A DNA stretch of 64,000 nt from the NCBI RefSeq assembly GCF_003713065.1, contig NZ_CP033433.1:5225050-5289049 (forward strand), written 5' to 3'. The DNA comes from Cohnella candidum. GTDB lineage: Bacteria; Bacillota; Bacilli; Paenibacillales; Paenibacillaceae. The notes under the pieces were generated by a model. The model searched no databases, was not told the DNA's origin, and saw only the letters and a program-made list of their open reading frames with translations. Of the stretch, positions 30,801 to 40,255 are shown in pieces. How positions within the stretch are numbered: the stretch's first letter is position 1; every line of letters starts with the position of its first letter. The position numbers and the translations under genes are program-made.

Positions 30801-31802
30801 ATGGATCTTACAATGACATTGGTTGTCATCATCGTCATTCTCGCGCTCGGCTTCGACTTCATCAACGGCTTCCACGACACGGCCAACGCGATCGCGACGG
30901 CCGTATCGACGCGCGCGCTGACGCCCCGCAGGGCGATCCTCCTGGCGTCCGCGATGAACCTGCTCGGAGCGCTCTTGTTCACCGGCGTCGCGAAGACGAT
31001 CGGGGGCAAGGTGACGGACCCCTTCAAACTGGAACACGGGCTGACGGTCGTCATCGCCACGCTGATCGCGGCGATCGCCTGGAACCTGATCACCTGGTGG
31101 AGAGGCCTGCCGTCTTCTTCTTCCCATGCCCTCATCGGCGCGCTGGCCGGCGCGGCGATCGCTTCGGAAGGCTGGGACGGCATTAACTACGGCGGTTTTT
31201 CCAGCATCGTCATGGGTCTCGTGTTTTCGCCGATCATCGCATTCGTCGGCGGCTTCATCATCATGTTCGTGTTGAAGCATCTTCTTGCGAATACGAGCCC
31301 CCATCAAGTGAATAAAGTGTTCCGTAAGGGACAATGGCTGACGGCGGCGTTCCAATCGTTCACCCACGGTACGAACGACGCGCAGAAGGCGATGGGCGTC
31401 ATCACGATGGCGCTGATCGCGGCGAACGTCCAAACGGAACTGGAAGTCCCCTTGTGGGTGAAAATCGCCGCGGCGCTGTCCATGGCACTCGGAACGTCCG
31501 TCGGCGGCTGGAAGATCATCAAGACGATGGGCACGAAAATTTTCAAAATCGAGCCGATCAACGGATTTTCCGCGGACCTCAGCTCGGCATCGGTCATCTT
31601 GACCGCGACGTTGACGCATTTTCCGGTCAGCACGACGCATGCCATCACGTCCTCGATCCTCGGCGTCGGCGCGGCCAAGAAGTTCAACAGCGTTCGCTGG
31701 GACGTCGCGGGCCGCATTATCGTCACCTGGATCATCACGATTCCGATCGTGGCGGTGCTGGCTGCTCTGATTTACAAGGTGCTAAGTTTGTTCCTTCCCT
31801 GA
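30801..31802 (+). CDS. pit: Inorganic phosphate transporter, PiT family
   Basis: Low-affinity phosphate (metal-phosphate) symporter of 333 residues with about ten hydrophobic segments. The two inverted PiT repeats are both present: GFDFINGFHDTANAIATAVS near residue 16 and AFQSFTHGTNDAQKAMGVI near residue 185. I chose ATG 30801 (MDLTMTLVVIIVIL); upstream codons in frame overlap the DUF47 gene. The ribosome-binding site (AGGACGGA, 30783-30790) is modest, fitting coupling to the preceding gene. Confidence 0.94.
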   Translation: MDLTMTLVVIIVILALGFDFINGFHDTANAIATAVSTRALTPRRAILLASAMNLLGALLFTGVAKTIGGKVTDPFKLEHGLTVVIATLIAAIAWNLITWWRGLPSSSSHALIGALAGAAIASEGWDGINYGGFSSIVMGLVFSPIIAFVGGFIIMFVLKHLLANTSPHQVNKVFRKGQWLTAAFQSFTHGTNDAQKAMGVITMALIAANVQTELEVPLWVKIAAALSMALGTSVGGWKIIKTMGTKIFKIEPINGFSADLSSASVILTATLTHFPVSTTHAITSSILGVGAAKKFNSVRWDVAGRIIVTWIITIPIVAVLAALIYKVLSLFLP

Positions 31803-31914
31803 ATCGGGTACAGACTATAGAAAATGGGCGCCTCGATCCGAGCACAGCTTTTATCCCGACGATACAATAATAGCAGCAGGCCGATCGACGACATCTTCAG
31901 GCTGGAGGACACCG

Positions 31915-32859
31915 ATGCTGGCACCAACGGAACAAGCGAAGTCATGCGAAACGTTACTGAATGAATTTCGGCGGGACCGGAAGCCGGCGTTCGGGGAGAA
32001 GCTCATCTTCTCCGGCGTGGGCACCCGCGACGTGTACAATATCAGCGCGCCGTTTCCCGATGGCGGGGAGCCGGTCATCGCCGGCCGCGTGGAGGACCGG
32101 GACAGCGAAGCATCGGAAGTGATGTTTTTCGTCAACCGAAGGGGAGAATGGGTTCCCCGTCCGGGGGCGCCCGTGTTCCGTTTGCAGGATCCGTTCTTCG
32201 CCTTCGTGCAGGGCGAGCTCGTTTTCGGCGGCGTGGAAGTTTATTTCGACGGGAACGATCCCCATTTCGTCACTTCGTGGCGAACCGTCTTCTATCGGGG
32301 CAAAGACATCGCCGGATTGAAGCCGTTCGCCAAAGGGCCGCTCACGATGAAGGATATCCGGCTCGTCGATCTGCGCAACGGCAAAATCGGCGTGTTCACG
32401 CGCCCGATGATGGTGGACGGAGCCCGTGCCCTGATCGGATACGTGGAGATTGCGGACCTGTCGGAGCTGACCGAGCAGGTCATCGACGACGCCGAGCTGC
32501 TTCGCCATCAATTCCTTCCGGAGGAATGGGGCGGCGCCAACGAAGCGCATTTGCTGGGCAACGGAATGGTCGGGGTTCTCGGCCACATCGCCTGGATGGA
32601 GAACAACAACATCCGCCATTATTATCCGATGGCGTTCGGCTTCGATCCCGCGACGCGGCAGTCTTCGCCCTTGAAGCTCCTTGCGGAGCGCAGCATGTTC
32701 CCGGAGGGACCGGCCAAACGCCCCGATCTCCAAGACGTGTTGTTCAGCGGAGGGCTCGTCCGGATGGAGGACGGCAACGCCTGCATGTACACGGGAGTCA
32801 GTGACGCGGAATCGCATACGATCGTCATCGAGGACCCGTTCCTGGAATACGAAAAATGA
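31915..32859 (+). CDS. DUF1861 family protein (beta-propeller, glycosidase-related)
   Basis: Protein of 314 residues without signal peptide. The sequence (VYNISAPFPDGGEPVIAGRV, REDRDSEASEVMFF-like DRDSEASEVMFFVNRRGEW, VEVYFDGNDPHFVTSWRTVF, HLLGNGMVGVLGHIAWM) matches the DUF1861 family, whose members have a five-bladed propeller related to GH43/GH130 enzymes. Acidic residues in these segments could be catalytic, but the activity is not known. ATG 31915 follows CTGGAGGA. It converges on the next gene with a shared terminator between them. Confidence 0.72.
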   Translation: MLAPTEQAKSCETLLNEFRRDRKPAFGEKLIFSGVGTRDVYNISAPFPDGGEPVIAGRVEDRDSEASEVMFFVNRRGEWVPRPGAPVFRLQDPFFAFVQGELVFGGVEVYFDGNDPHFVTSWRTVFYRGKDIAGLKPFAKGPLTMKDIRLVDLRNGKIGVFTRPMMVDGARALIGYVEIADLSELTEQVIDDAELLRHQFLPEEWGGANEAHLLGNGMVGVLGHIAWMENNNIRHYYPMAFGFDPATRQSSPLKLLAERSMFPEGPAKRPDLQDVLFSGGLVRMEDGNACMYTGVSDAESHTIVIEDPFLEYEK

Positions 32860-32863
32860 TCGC

Positions 32864-32905
32864 GGGGCCGGCAAGGCACGGGAAGAATCCGTGCTTGCCG
32901 GCCCC
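32864..32905. terminator. Bidirectional hairpin between convergent genes
   Basis: A 17-bp stem (GGGGCCGGCAAG-GCACGG with CCGTGCTTGCCGGCCCC, one bulged G) and loop GAAGAAT. On the minus strand it is followed after six bases by a short T run (CATTTTT). Confidence 0.75.
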
Positions 32906-32922
32906 GAAACGCGTTTTCGGGA

Positions 32923-33474
32923 TTATCTCCGCCTTACTCTCTGCTTGCCGCTTGAGCGGGAACGGGACCGGACGGTGCCGCCTTTCTTGCGCCTGGACGA
33001 CCGGCGCCGCCTTGAAGTCCGGCCTGAGCTCAGAGAGGCGGTTGCTGCCGCCTTTCCTCCTTTGCCCATGATGAGCCGGAGGAGCGGGGCCATTTGCCGC
33101 ATGGTCCCGACGAACTTCTGGATTTTGCCTACCGTGCCCATAACCCCCTCGATGCCGCCGAGTCGGTCAAGCATCTGCTTCCAATCGCCGAGGTTCCCCA
33201 GATTACCCAAAAGTCCGGGCTTAGCGCCGCCTTGGCCCCCGGGAATCACCTGCGGGTTCGCGAACGCGGGAGGACCGCCGAATGGATTTCCGAGACCGGG
33301 GTAGATCTGGCCGCCGCCGAAAGGCTGCCCTCCGAAAGGCTGCCCTCCGAAAGGTTGCCCGCCGCCGCCGAAAAACGACCCTCCGAAAGGCTGCCCTCCG
33401 AAAGGCTGGCCGCCGAAGCCGAAGCCCTGCGGCTGATTCAAGCCGCGAAGCGATAGAGTTTCGCGATCGTTCAT
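32923..33474 (-). CDS. Gly/Phe/Pro-rich repeat protein with basic tail (VrrA/YqfQ-like)
   Basis: Protein of 183 residues. Residues 15-60 are built of repeats of GGQPFGG/GGQPF, followed by a hydrophobic helical segment (LGNLGDWKQMLDRLGGIEG, VMGTVGKIQKFVGTMRQM) and a strongly basic tail rich in Arg, Ser and Lys. The layout resembles the VrrA/YqfQ family of spore-forming Bacilli, but this is a weak match; a spore-coat or DNA-binding spore role is possible. ATG at 33474 follows AAAGGGTG. The coding DNA carries short tandem repeats (about 33300-33420 on the plus strand) that are likely to vary in number. Confidence 0.7.
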   Translation of the reverse strand: MNDRETLSLRGLNQPQGFGFGGQPFGGQPFGGSFFGGGGQPFGGQPFGGQPFGGGQIYPGLGNPFGGPPAFANPQVIPGGQGGAKPGLLGNLGNLGDWKQMLDRLGGIEGVMGTVGKIQKFVGTMRQMAPLLRLIMGKGGKAAATASLSSGRTSRRRRSSRRKKGGTVRSRSRSSGKQRVRRR

Positions 33475-33665
33475 GAAGTCACACCCTTTCTGCTATAACG
33501 TATGATGGCGAATGCCCCGGGGTATGGACGAATGCCCTGCCTTTTCCGCGATTTTAACCCGGTAATGCGTGAATACGTCAATGCTTGAAGAACTTCACGA
33601 GACAAAGTACAATGAGGGTAGGAATCGCGTTTCAAGCGAGGAAATCGGGGAAATCGGGGTGCGGC

Positions 33666-33986
33666 ATGCAGCTGAAGAAATTGAATGACCCATCGATCGA
33701 CCAATTGTTCGAGGCCATCCTGACGCTGAAGAGCGTTGAGGAATGTTACATATTTTTCGACGATTTGTGCACGGTGAACGAAATCCAATCGCTGTCGCAG
33801 CGGCTGGAGGTCGCCCGCATGCTGGGCAAAGGCAACACCTACAACCAGATCGAGACGGAAACCGGGGCGAGCACCGCCACGATTTCGCGAGTCAAGCGCT
33901 GCCTGAACTACGGCAACGACGGATACAAAATGGCGCTGGACCGGCTGGGCCGGTTCGGCGGGGGCAGCGCGGAAGCCTCGGAATAA
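33666..33986 (+). CDS. yerC: YerC/YecD family TrpR-related DNA-binding protein
   Basis: Small DNA-binding protein of 106 residues. It starts MQLKKLNDPSIDQLFEAIL and has the TrpR-like helix-turn-helix LGKGNTYNQIETETGASTATISRVKRC. In B. subtilis the homologue sits next to yerB. ATG 33666 has only a weak site (GGGGTG at 33657-33662); upstream in-frame codons give an unconserved extension. Target genes cannot be read from the sequence. Confidence 0.92.
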   Translation: MQLKKLNDPSIDQLFEAILTLKSVEECYIFFDDLCTVNEIQSLSQRLEVARMLGKGNTYNQIETETGASTATISRVKRCLNYGNDGYKMALDRLGRFGGGSAEASE

Positions 33987-33999
33987 TTCCGCGAACATC

Positions 34000-34040
34000 G
34001 CGAAAGCCGCCAGGGAGCGATCCCCGGCGGCTTTCGCTTT
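34000..34040 (+). terminator. Rho-independent terminator after yerC
   Basis: 12-bp perfect stem GCGAAAGCCGCC/GGCGGCTTTCGC with a partly paired interior, followed by TTTC. Confidence 0.85.
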
Positions 34041-34055
34041 CAACGGCGCCGCAGC

Positions 34056-34244
34056 TTATTCTTGTTCTTCCTCCGGAATCGGCCCGTCCTTGAGCCCCAA
34101 GTCTCCGCGCACGATATCTACCATCTCTTCCACGGCTTCGCTGACCATATCGAGGGGAGAGACGTCCTGCTGGTCCGGCGGCGTCGGCACGGTCGCCTCC
34201 ATATCCCCGCTGAAATAATGCGGCTGAGGTTTTTCTTTCTTCAT
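34056..34244 (-). CDS. Small acidic hypothetical protein
   Basis: 62-residue protein (MKKEKPQPHYFSGDMEATVP at the start, acidic tail PIPEEEQE). No domain is recognised. ATG at 34244 has a GGGAG site upstream. It faces yerC tail-to-tail, separated by the terminator, and its codon use is like that of its neighbours. It may be a lineage-specific protein; no function is proposed. Confidence 0.5.
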   Translation of the reverse strand: MKKEKPQPHYFSGDMEATVPTPPDQQDVSPLDMVSEAVEEMVDIVRGDLGLKDGPIPEEEQE

Positions 34245-34365
34245 CGCACAACACTCCCTTCCTACCCCTACATTACCCACGCCCGGCCAAAATATCCGTT
34301 GCCCGCCCACATTTTGGTAAGTTATGCTAAAGGCGTGGTTCCGACAAACTTCTGGAGGGACGGCC

Positions 34366-36207
34366 ATGGGATTCCTGCAGTCGGTCCGGTTCAAAATCAT
34401 CGCGGGGTTCGCTCTCATCCTCGCGCCGATGGTCGCGTTCCTGATTTATAACAACCTGTATGCCACCGGGATCGTCAGGCAGCAGGTCTCTTTGCATTAC
34501 GACAACTCCATGGAAGTGCAGGTCAGCGCGAACGACGCCATCCTGAAGGCCACCACCGACTATCTGATCCAGCTCGGAACGAACTCCGACAACGATATTT
34601 TGCTGCTCAAGACGCTCCCGATCGACAGTCCGGACTATACGCTCGCCAAGCTGAGGATGTACAACCGGTTCGTGATGGATACCGGATACTACAACATGGT
34701 CGATACGTTCTTCATCTATTCGAAGAGAGAGCAGGAATCTTTCTTCGCCACGCAGCTCAGCCAGAAGTCTCCCGAGCTCTATCAAGCTCTAGCGGATTAC
34801 TCCCGCAAGTTCGCGTCCGGCAATCCCGGCACCCAAGACGAGCGCTGGGACTTGATCGCCATTCCGGGGGACTACAATTACCTGATCAAAACGGTGGATC
34901 TGGGCCTCGACCTTTACGCCGGGGCGCTCGTCCGGACGGATACGCTGAATAAGGTGCTGAGCAAGCTGGACGTGGGCGAGGACGGCACCGCGTACATCAT
35001 GGACGCGTCGGGTCGCGTCGTGACGTCGGGCGCAGTGCCGGATTCCCAGGACGAGTCGTTCCGGCGGACCGTGCTTGCGATGAAGGAGCCCTACAAGACC
35101 GTCCGTTACAAGGGTAAACCGCTGCTCGTTTTGACGCACCCGTCCGAATTTTCGGATTTGCATTACGTGATCGCCACCTCGGAAATGTATATTTTGAGCA
35201 ACCTGCCGGTTTTTCAGAAAATGTTGTATTTGTGGATCCCCCTCATCGTGGCGGGCGTGCTGACCGGTTACTTGGTGTTCCTGCAGCGCTTCATGTTCCG
35301 TCCGCTCGTCCGGCTGATCCGCGGGATGCGCAAGCTCGGGCAAGGCCAATTCGACGTACGGCTTCCCGTCCAGGCAGGCGGCAGCGAGTTTTCGTTCATG
35401 TCCTCGACCTTCAACCAGATGGCCGAGCAGATCGAAAGCTTGAAAATCGACGTGTACGAAGAGCGCATTCGCGTCCAACGGGCCGAGTACCAGCATCTCC
35501 AGGTTCAGATCAATCCCCATTTTTACATGAACAGCCTCAATATCATTTACAACCTCGCCGCGCTGAAAGATTTCAAATCGGTGCAGAAGCTGTCGCTGCA
35601 TCTGGCCGATTATTTCCGGTTCCTCATGCACGGCAACCGGACGGCCGTCCGATTGGAAGAGGAGATCCGCCACATCGGGCACTACCTCGAAATCCAGAAG
35701 CTGCGCTACGTGGACAGGCTGGAATACGAGATCAAGGTCGATCCCCGGCACCATGGGTGCGAGATCTCTCCGCTGCTTCTGCAGCCGTTCGTCGAAAACA
35801 GCATCATCCACGGCTTCAACAAGCGAGTGCAGGACGGGACGCCGTTCCGGATCGAGGTCGCTTCCGAGGAGGACCCGGAGCATCCCGAGCGTTACGTTCG
35901 GCTGTTCGTCCGGGACAACGGGCCGGGACTTCCGCCCGAAATGCTGGAAAGCCTGAACGGCGGCGCTTATTTGGATGGGTCGGGCGAGCAGCATCTGGGC
36001 ATTTGGAATATTTTGCGGCGGTTCCGGATGCTGTACGGGGAAGACGGCGGCGTGTACTTCGGCAACGGAGAGCCGGGAGGCGCAGTCGTGGAAGTGAAGC
36101 TGCCGGTCAACCGCGCGGAAGCGCTGCAGGAGCCGGCGGCAGCAATAGAGTCCGAGAACGAAAAGGAGGAGATCCCTTTTGCTTACCATGCTCGTGGTGG
36201 ACGATGA
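34366..36207 (+). CDS. YesM-type sensor histidine kinase
   Basis: Membrane sensor kinase of 613 residues. First membrane segment near residues 8-28 (FKIIAGFALILAPMVAFLIY), extracytoplasmic sensor region of about 250 residues, second segment (LWIPLIVAGVLTGYLVFL), HAMP and His_kinase domain with phosphoacceptor His385 in QVQINPHFYMNSLNIIYN and ATP lid LFVRDNGPGLPPE, HLGIWNILRRF. ATG 34366 follows CTGGAGGG (34352-34359). It overlaps the regulator gene by 29 bases. The pair lies directly before an LplB-like sugar transporter, which it probably controls. Confidence 0.9.
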   Translation: MGFLQSVRFKIIAGFALILAPMVAFLIYNNLYATGIVRQQVSLHYDNSMEVQVSANDAILKATTDYLIQLGTNSDNDILLLKTLPIDSPDYTLAKLRMYNRFVMDTGYYNMVDTFFIYSKREQESFFATQLSQKSPELYQALADYSRKFASGNPGTQDERWDLIAIPGDYNYLIKTVDLGLDLYAGALVRTDTLNKVLSKLDVGEDGTAYIMDASGRVVTSGAVPDSQDESFRRTVLAMKEPYKTVRYKGKPLLVLTHPSEFSDLHYVIATSEMYILSNLPVFQKMLYLWIPLIVAGVLTGYLVFLQRFMFRPLVRLIRGMRKLGQGQFDVRLPVQAGGSEFSFMSSTFNQMAEQIESLKIDVYEERIRVQRAEYQHLQVQINPHFYMNSLNIIYNLAALKDFKSVQKLSLHLADYFRFLMHGNRTAVRLEEEIRHIGHYLEIQKLRYVDRLEYEIKVDPRHHGCEISPLLLQPFVENSIIHGFNKRVQDGTPFRIEVASEEDPEHPERYVRLFVRDNGPGLPPEMLESLNGGAYLDGSGEQHLGIWNILRRFRMLYGEDGGVYFGNGEPGGAVVEVKLPVNRAEALQEPAAAIESENEKEEIPFAYHARGGR

Positions 36208-37795
36208 AATTTACGCGCTCAGAGGCATCACCCAAGGCATCGACTGGGGAGATCTGCCCTTCACCGATATCCTGGAAGCCAGGGATGCCGCGGAAGCGAA
36301 GCGGGTGCTGGAGTCGCGGCAGGTCGACCTCGTCGTCTCGGACATCGAAATGCCGGGTGACAACGGGCTGGAGCTGCTGCGCTGGATCCACGCCAACCGG
36401 CCGGACACGCTGACGGTGTTCCAGACCGGACACGCCCGGTTCGATTACGCGAGGGAAGCGCTGCAGCTCGGCTGCTTCGATTACGTGCTGAAGCCGGTGG
36501 ATCACGACTTGCTCAAGGACATCGTCAGCCGGGCCGTGACGGAGATCCAGACCCGCCGGCAGCGGCAGGCGTTCGAGGAGACGCTCGCGACTTACCGCAG
36601 CCAGTGGGCGGCGCAGCTGCCGATCCTGGTGGAGCGGTTCTGGCAGGACTTGCTCGCCGAGCGGATTCCGCTCGCGCCGGAGCGGCTGAATCGCCAGCTG
36701 GAATCATACGGCATCCCGTTCCGGGCGGACGGGCGCGTGCTGCCGGTGCTGCTGAGCGTCGAGGAATGGAGCGTCGAGCTGGACGCGAGGGACGAGAGCA
36801 TCATGGAATACGCGGTGCGTAAGGCGGCTGTAGAGATGATTCCGGGGGAGCATGCCGGAACGGCTTTGCAGGACCGCGGCGACTTGAACCTGCTGTTGCT
36901 GTTGCTGGGTCCGGATGAGCAGGTGGACCGGCAGGCATTGCTTGAGCGATGCGGGCAATACGTGGAGGCGTGCCAAAGTTACTTCCATAGCCGGCTGTCG
37001 TGTTACGTCGGGCAGCCGGTCCGGGTGGAGGAGCTGTCCGCGTCGCTCGACGGGCTGCTGCAGATGGAGCGGTCGAACGTGACCGCTTCCCAGTCGGTGT
37101 TGGACGTTTCCCAAGGCGTGGAAGGGGCTGCGGTGAGCGGAGGGGCGGGGGCGCTGCTGCCGTCCTTCGCGGATTGGGCGGTGCTGCTGGACAACGGAGC
37201 CCAGGAGGAGCTGCAGAAGCAGCTCGAGGACGCGGTCCGCCGCCTGCAGGAGCAGGCCGCCAGCCGCGAGACGCTTGAGCAGTTTCGCTTCGGGCTGCTG
37301 CATCTGCTCTATCAGACGGCCCATCGCAAGGGAGTGTCCGTCTACGAATCGCTGACCGTGACGGAGTTGAACGATCCGCAGGTGTTGCGTTCGCCCCAGC
37401 TTCTGCTGCAGTGGGCAAGCCGGTTAATCGGCAAAACGGCGCAGGCGTTCCAGGACCGGCAGAAGGACACGTCGGCCGTCATCGCCAAGATTCACGCTTA
37501 CATCCTCGAGAACCTTGAGAAGGACTTGAACCGGGACGACATCGCCAAATCGGTCTACCGGAATCCGGCCTACCTGTCGCGGCTGTTCCGCAAGGAGACG
37601 GGGCTGTCGCTGTCCGAGTACATCACGCAGCAGAAGATCGATCGGGCGAAACGGATGCTGACGGAGACGAACGACAAGATCAGCAACATCGCGGAGGGGC
37701 TCGGCTATTATCATTTTTCGTACTTCGCGAAGCTGTTCAAGAAGATGACGGGGCTGTCGCCCCAGGAGTACCGCAAAAAGCACCAGACGTTGTAG
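36179..37795 (+). CDS. Response regulator with AraC-type DNA-binding domain
   Basis: Partner of the preceding kinase, 538 residues. Receiver domain: LVVDDEIYALRGI, phospho-acceptor Asp55 in VVSDIEMPGDNG, and Lys in YVLKPVDHD. A long middle region (about residues 130-430) contains no recognised motif. The AraC/XylS pair of helix-turn-helix motifs lies at about 440-535 (SVYRNPAYLSRLFRKETG, GLGYYHFSYFAKLFKKMTG). The start is TTG 36179, with AAAAGGAGGA 8 bases upstream. The usual LTGYADF motif of this receiver family reads FQTGHARF here. Confidence 0.9.
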   Translation: MLTMLVVDDEIYALRGITQGIDWGDLPFTDILEARDAAEAKRVLESRQVDLVVSDIEMPGDNGLELLRWIHANRPDTLTVFQTGHARFDYAREALQLGCFDYVLKPVDHDLLKDIVSRAVTEIQTRRQRQAFEETLATYRSQWAAQLPILVERFWQDLLAERIPLAPERLNRQLESYGIPFRADGRVLPVLLSVEEWSVELDARDESIMEYAVRKAAVEMIPGEHAGTALQDRGDLNLLLLLLGPDEQVDRQALLERCGQYVEACQSYFHSRLSCYVGQPVRVEELSASLDGLLQMERSNVTASQSVLDVSQGVEGAAVSGGAGALLPSFADWAVLLDNGAQEELQKQLEDAVRRLQEQAASRETLEQFRFGLLHLLYQTAHRKGVSVYESLTVTELNDPQVLRSPQLLLQWASRLIGKTAQAFQDRQKDTSAVIAKIHAYILENLEKDLNRDDIAKSVYRNPAYLSRLFRKETGLSLSEYITQQKIDRAKRMLTETNDKISNIAEGLGYYHFSYFAKLFKKMTGLSPQEYRKKHQTL

Positions 37796-38238
37796 GGCGG
37801 GAGGCGCGTTGCGCGGGGGTGGAGCGGCACCGGTAGACGGTGGCCGCTTCTTTTGTAAGTGCTCGCGTCCCGGTCAGTCGCCTGGGTGTGGTTGAGCGTC
37901 GCTGCAGTTCGATTTTGCCCACTTGCAGAGGGAGACCGCCGGTTTTGTGAGCTGTAGTTCAATTTTGCCCGCTTGCAGAAGGTTTTTCGCTTGGTGGTTT
38001 AGAAAACGGGCCTCTAAGTGTGTTTTTTCGAACTGCAGCGTCTCTCCTCATCCGCTTGGTGCATTTAAGTTTGCAAAATCGAACTGCGCAGTCGGCGTGA
38101 CGATCGTGGTCTCCAAAATCCGCCGACGCCCATCTCCGAAAGTCACCAAAGTGTTATGTCCGTCACCTGAGTAGATAGATGGAAAACCTTTTCCTTCCTA
38201 CAATAGGGATACAGAGACATAACACAGAGAAGGTTGTG
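37796..38238. repeat. Intergenic region with four copies of a TGCAGTTCGATTTTGC-type repeat
   Basis: No gene is seen. Direct copies lie at 37902-37920 and 37952-37970, exactly 50 bases apart (CTGCAGTTCGATTTTGCCC and CTGTAGTTCAATTTTGCCC); inverted copies lie at 38023-38038 and 38073-38091. The arrangement could fold into a large cruciform. A -10 box TACAAT at 38199-38204, with no good -35 box, probably serves the following transporter genes and would fit activation by the AraC-type regulator. Confidence 0.55.
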
Positions 38239-39216
38239 ATGGAGATGGAGCAAGCCGTTCCGACGAATCCGGCCGCGGCCGCCGTGCGCAAAACCGCCAA
38301 GCAGAACCAAGGGTATTGGCAGCGGTTCGGCGTGTTTTACCTCATGATGGCGCCGGCGCTGCTCGTCCTGCTGCTCAATAACTACCTCCCGATGCTGGGA
38401 TCGGTCATCGCGTTCAAAAACGTCAACTATTCGCTCGGGGTGCTCAAGAGCCCCTGGGTCGGCTTCCAAAACTTCGAGTACCTCTTCAGCACCACGGATG
38501 CCTGGCAGATTACGCGCAACACGCTCGTGTACAACGTCATTTTCATCATCCTGAATTTGTTCGTCGGCGTCGCGTTCGCCCTCATGTTCAATTCGCTGAG
38601 GAGCCGCCGGCTGTCGAAACTGTTCCAAACCGCGATGTTCCTGCCTTATTTCCTCTCCTGGGTCGTCATCACGTACCTCGTGTTCGGATTCCTGAATCCG
38701 GAGATCGGCCTGATGAACAAAACGATCCTGCCCTGGTTCGGCGTCAAGGAGCCGATCGACTGGTACACGGAGCCGTCTTACTGGATGTACATCCTGCCGG
38801 TCGTCAACACGTGGAAGGGAATCGGCTACTACGCCGTCATCTACCTGGCCGCGATCATCGGCATCGACCAGGAATACTACGAAGCGGCCACGATCGACGG
38901 AGCCTCAAAGTGGCGTCAGGTGTGGGCGATCACGATCCCGCTCATTCGCCCCGTCATCATCGTACTGATGCTGCTGCAGATCGGGCGCATTTTTTACGCG
39001 GATTTCGGCTTGTTCTTCCAAGTGACCCGGGATGCGGGCTCTCTCTACGATACGACGCTCGTCATCGACACCTACGTTTACAAGGGCTTCATCGTCACCG
39101 GCGATATCGGAATGTCCTCCGCTGCCGGCATGTACCAAGCGGTCGTCGGATTCGTCCTCGTCCTGATCAGCAACCTGGTCATCCGCAGAATCAGCAAGGA
39201 CGATGCCTTGTTCTAA
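38239..39216 (+). CDS. Sugar ABC transporter permease (LplB-like)
   Basis: Integral membrane protein of 325 residues with six predicted membrane segments, the first near residues 30-50 (VFYLMMAPALLVLLLNNYL). EAA loop: IIGIDQEYYEAATIDGASKW near residue 215. I chose ATG 38239, 5 bases after GAGAAGG; ATG 38245 is possible. It belongs to the LplB/YtcP-type oligosaccharide (pectin or mannan type) transporter group found beside YesM/AraC pairs. Forms a pair with the next permease. Confidence 0.9.
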   Translation: MEMEQAVPTNPAAAAVRKTAKQNQGYWQRFGVFYLMMAPALLVLLLNNYLPMLGSVIAFKNVNYSLGVLKSPWVGFQNFEYLFSTTDAWQITRNTLVYNVIFIILNLFVGVAFALMFNSLRSRRLSKLFQTAMFLPYFLSWVVITYLVFGFLNPEIGLMNKTILPWFGVKEPIDWYTEPSYWMYILPVVNTWKGIGYYAVIYLAAIIGIDQEYYEAATIDGASKWRQVWAITIPLIRPVIIVLMLLQIGRIFYADFGLFFQVTRDAGSLYDTTLVIDTYVYKGFIVTGDIGMSSAAGMYQAVVGFVLVLISNLVIRRISKDDALF

Positions 39217-39252
39217 AATCGACCGACGGGTCCACCTGGGAGGGTAACGACT

Positions 39253-40182
39253 ATGAGCACAATCGCGGCCAAACGGAAATTAAAGTCGGTGCACGACGTT
39301 TCCGGCGCGGCGAACCTGACGTTTAACGTGTTTTTCTGGATTTACACGGCGATCTGCATTTTCCCGCTGCTCCTCATCCTGATCGTGTCCTTCACGGACG
39401 AGAAAAGCGTTCTCGTGAACGGCTACAGCCTGTTTCCGCAGAAGCTCAGCTTGGGCGCATACGATTTCCTGCTGAATGACTGGTCCAACGTCCTCACCTC
39501 GTACGGCGTCTCGATTTTCGTCACGCTGTTCGGAACGGTCGTCTCGCTGGGGCTCATGGCGCTGTATGCGTATCCGATCTCCCGCCGGGATTTCAAGCAT
39601 CGGGGACTGTTTTCGTTCGTCATGTTTTTCACGCTGCTGTATAACGCCGGACTCGTTCCGTTCTATATCCTGTACACGCAGTATCTCGACCTGCAGAACA
39701 CGATTTTGGCGCTGATGCTTCCTTATTTCGTGCAAGGGTTTTTCGTCCTCATTTTGAAAACGTTCTTCACGAACTCGGTGCCGACGGCGCTGCTGGAATC
39801 CGCTAAAATCGACGGGGCGGGCGAGTGGAGGATTTTCGCGCAAATCGTGCTGCCGCTGTCGTTGCCGGTGCTGGCGACCGTCGGGCTGTTCTGCACGCTG
39901 AACTATTGGAACGACTGGTTCCAGAGCCTGCTGTTCATCAACGACAACAAAATGGTCAGCATCCAGTTCCGGATGTACAAGGCGCTGCTCGATCTTCAGT
40001 TCCTGAGCACGAATTCCCAGGCGTACACCGCGATTCTGGCCGCCAATCCGAACTTCCAGATGCCGAGCGAAACGGTGAGGATGGCCATGGCGGTCGTCGG
40101 GATCGGCCCGATCGTGTTCGTGTATCCGTACTTCCAGCGGTTTTTCGTGAAAGGGTTGACCGTAGGCGCGGTCAAGGGTTAA
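39253..40182 (+). CDS. Sugar ABC transporter permease (YtcP-like, CUT1)
   Basis: Second permease, 309 residues with six predicted membrane segments; EAA loop VPTALLESAKIDGAGEWRIF near residue 178. It ends in the family-typical FVKGLTVGAVKG. ATG 39253 follows CTGGGAGGG. It lies 36 bases behind the first permease and 73 bases before the binding-protein gene. No ATPase is encoded nearby. Confidence 0.92.
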   Translation: MSTIAAKRKLKSVHDVSGAANLTFNVFFWIYTAICIFPLLLILIVSFTDEKSVLVNGYSLFPQKLSLGAYDFLLNDWSNVLTSYGVSIFVTLFGTVVSLGLMALYAYPISRRDFKHRGLFSFVMFFTLLYNAGLVPFYILYTQYLDLQNTILALMLPYFVQGFFVLILKTFFTNSVPTALLESAKIDGAGEWRIFAQIVLPLSLPVLATVGLFCTLNYWNDWFQSLLFINDNKMVSIQFRMYKALLDLQFLSTNSQAYTAILAANPNFQMPSETVRMAMAVVGIGPIVFVYPYFQRFFVKGLTVGAVKG

Positions 40183-40255
40183 AAGCGGCTTTAACCGGAT
40201 TACCGGCCGGTTGAGCATATAGCAGAAACACCAATTATAAAGGGAGGCAACACCC

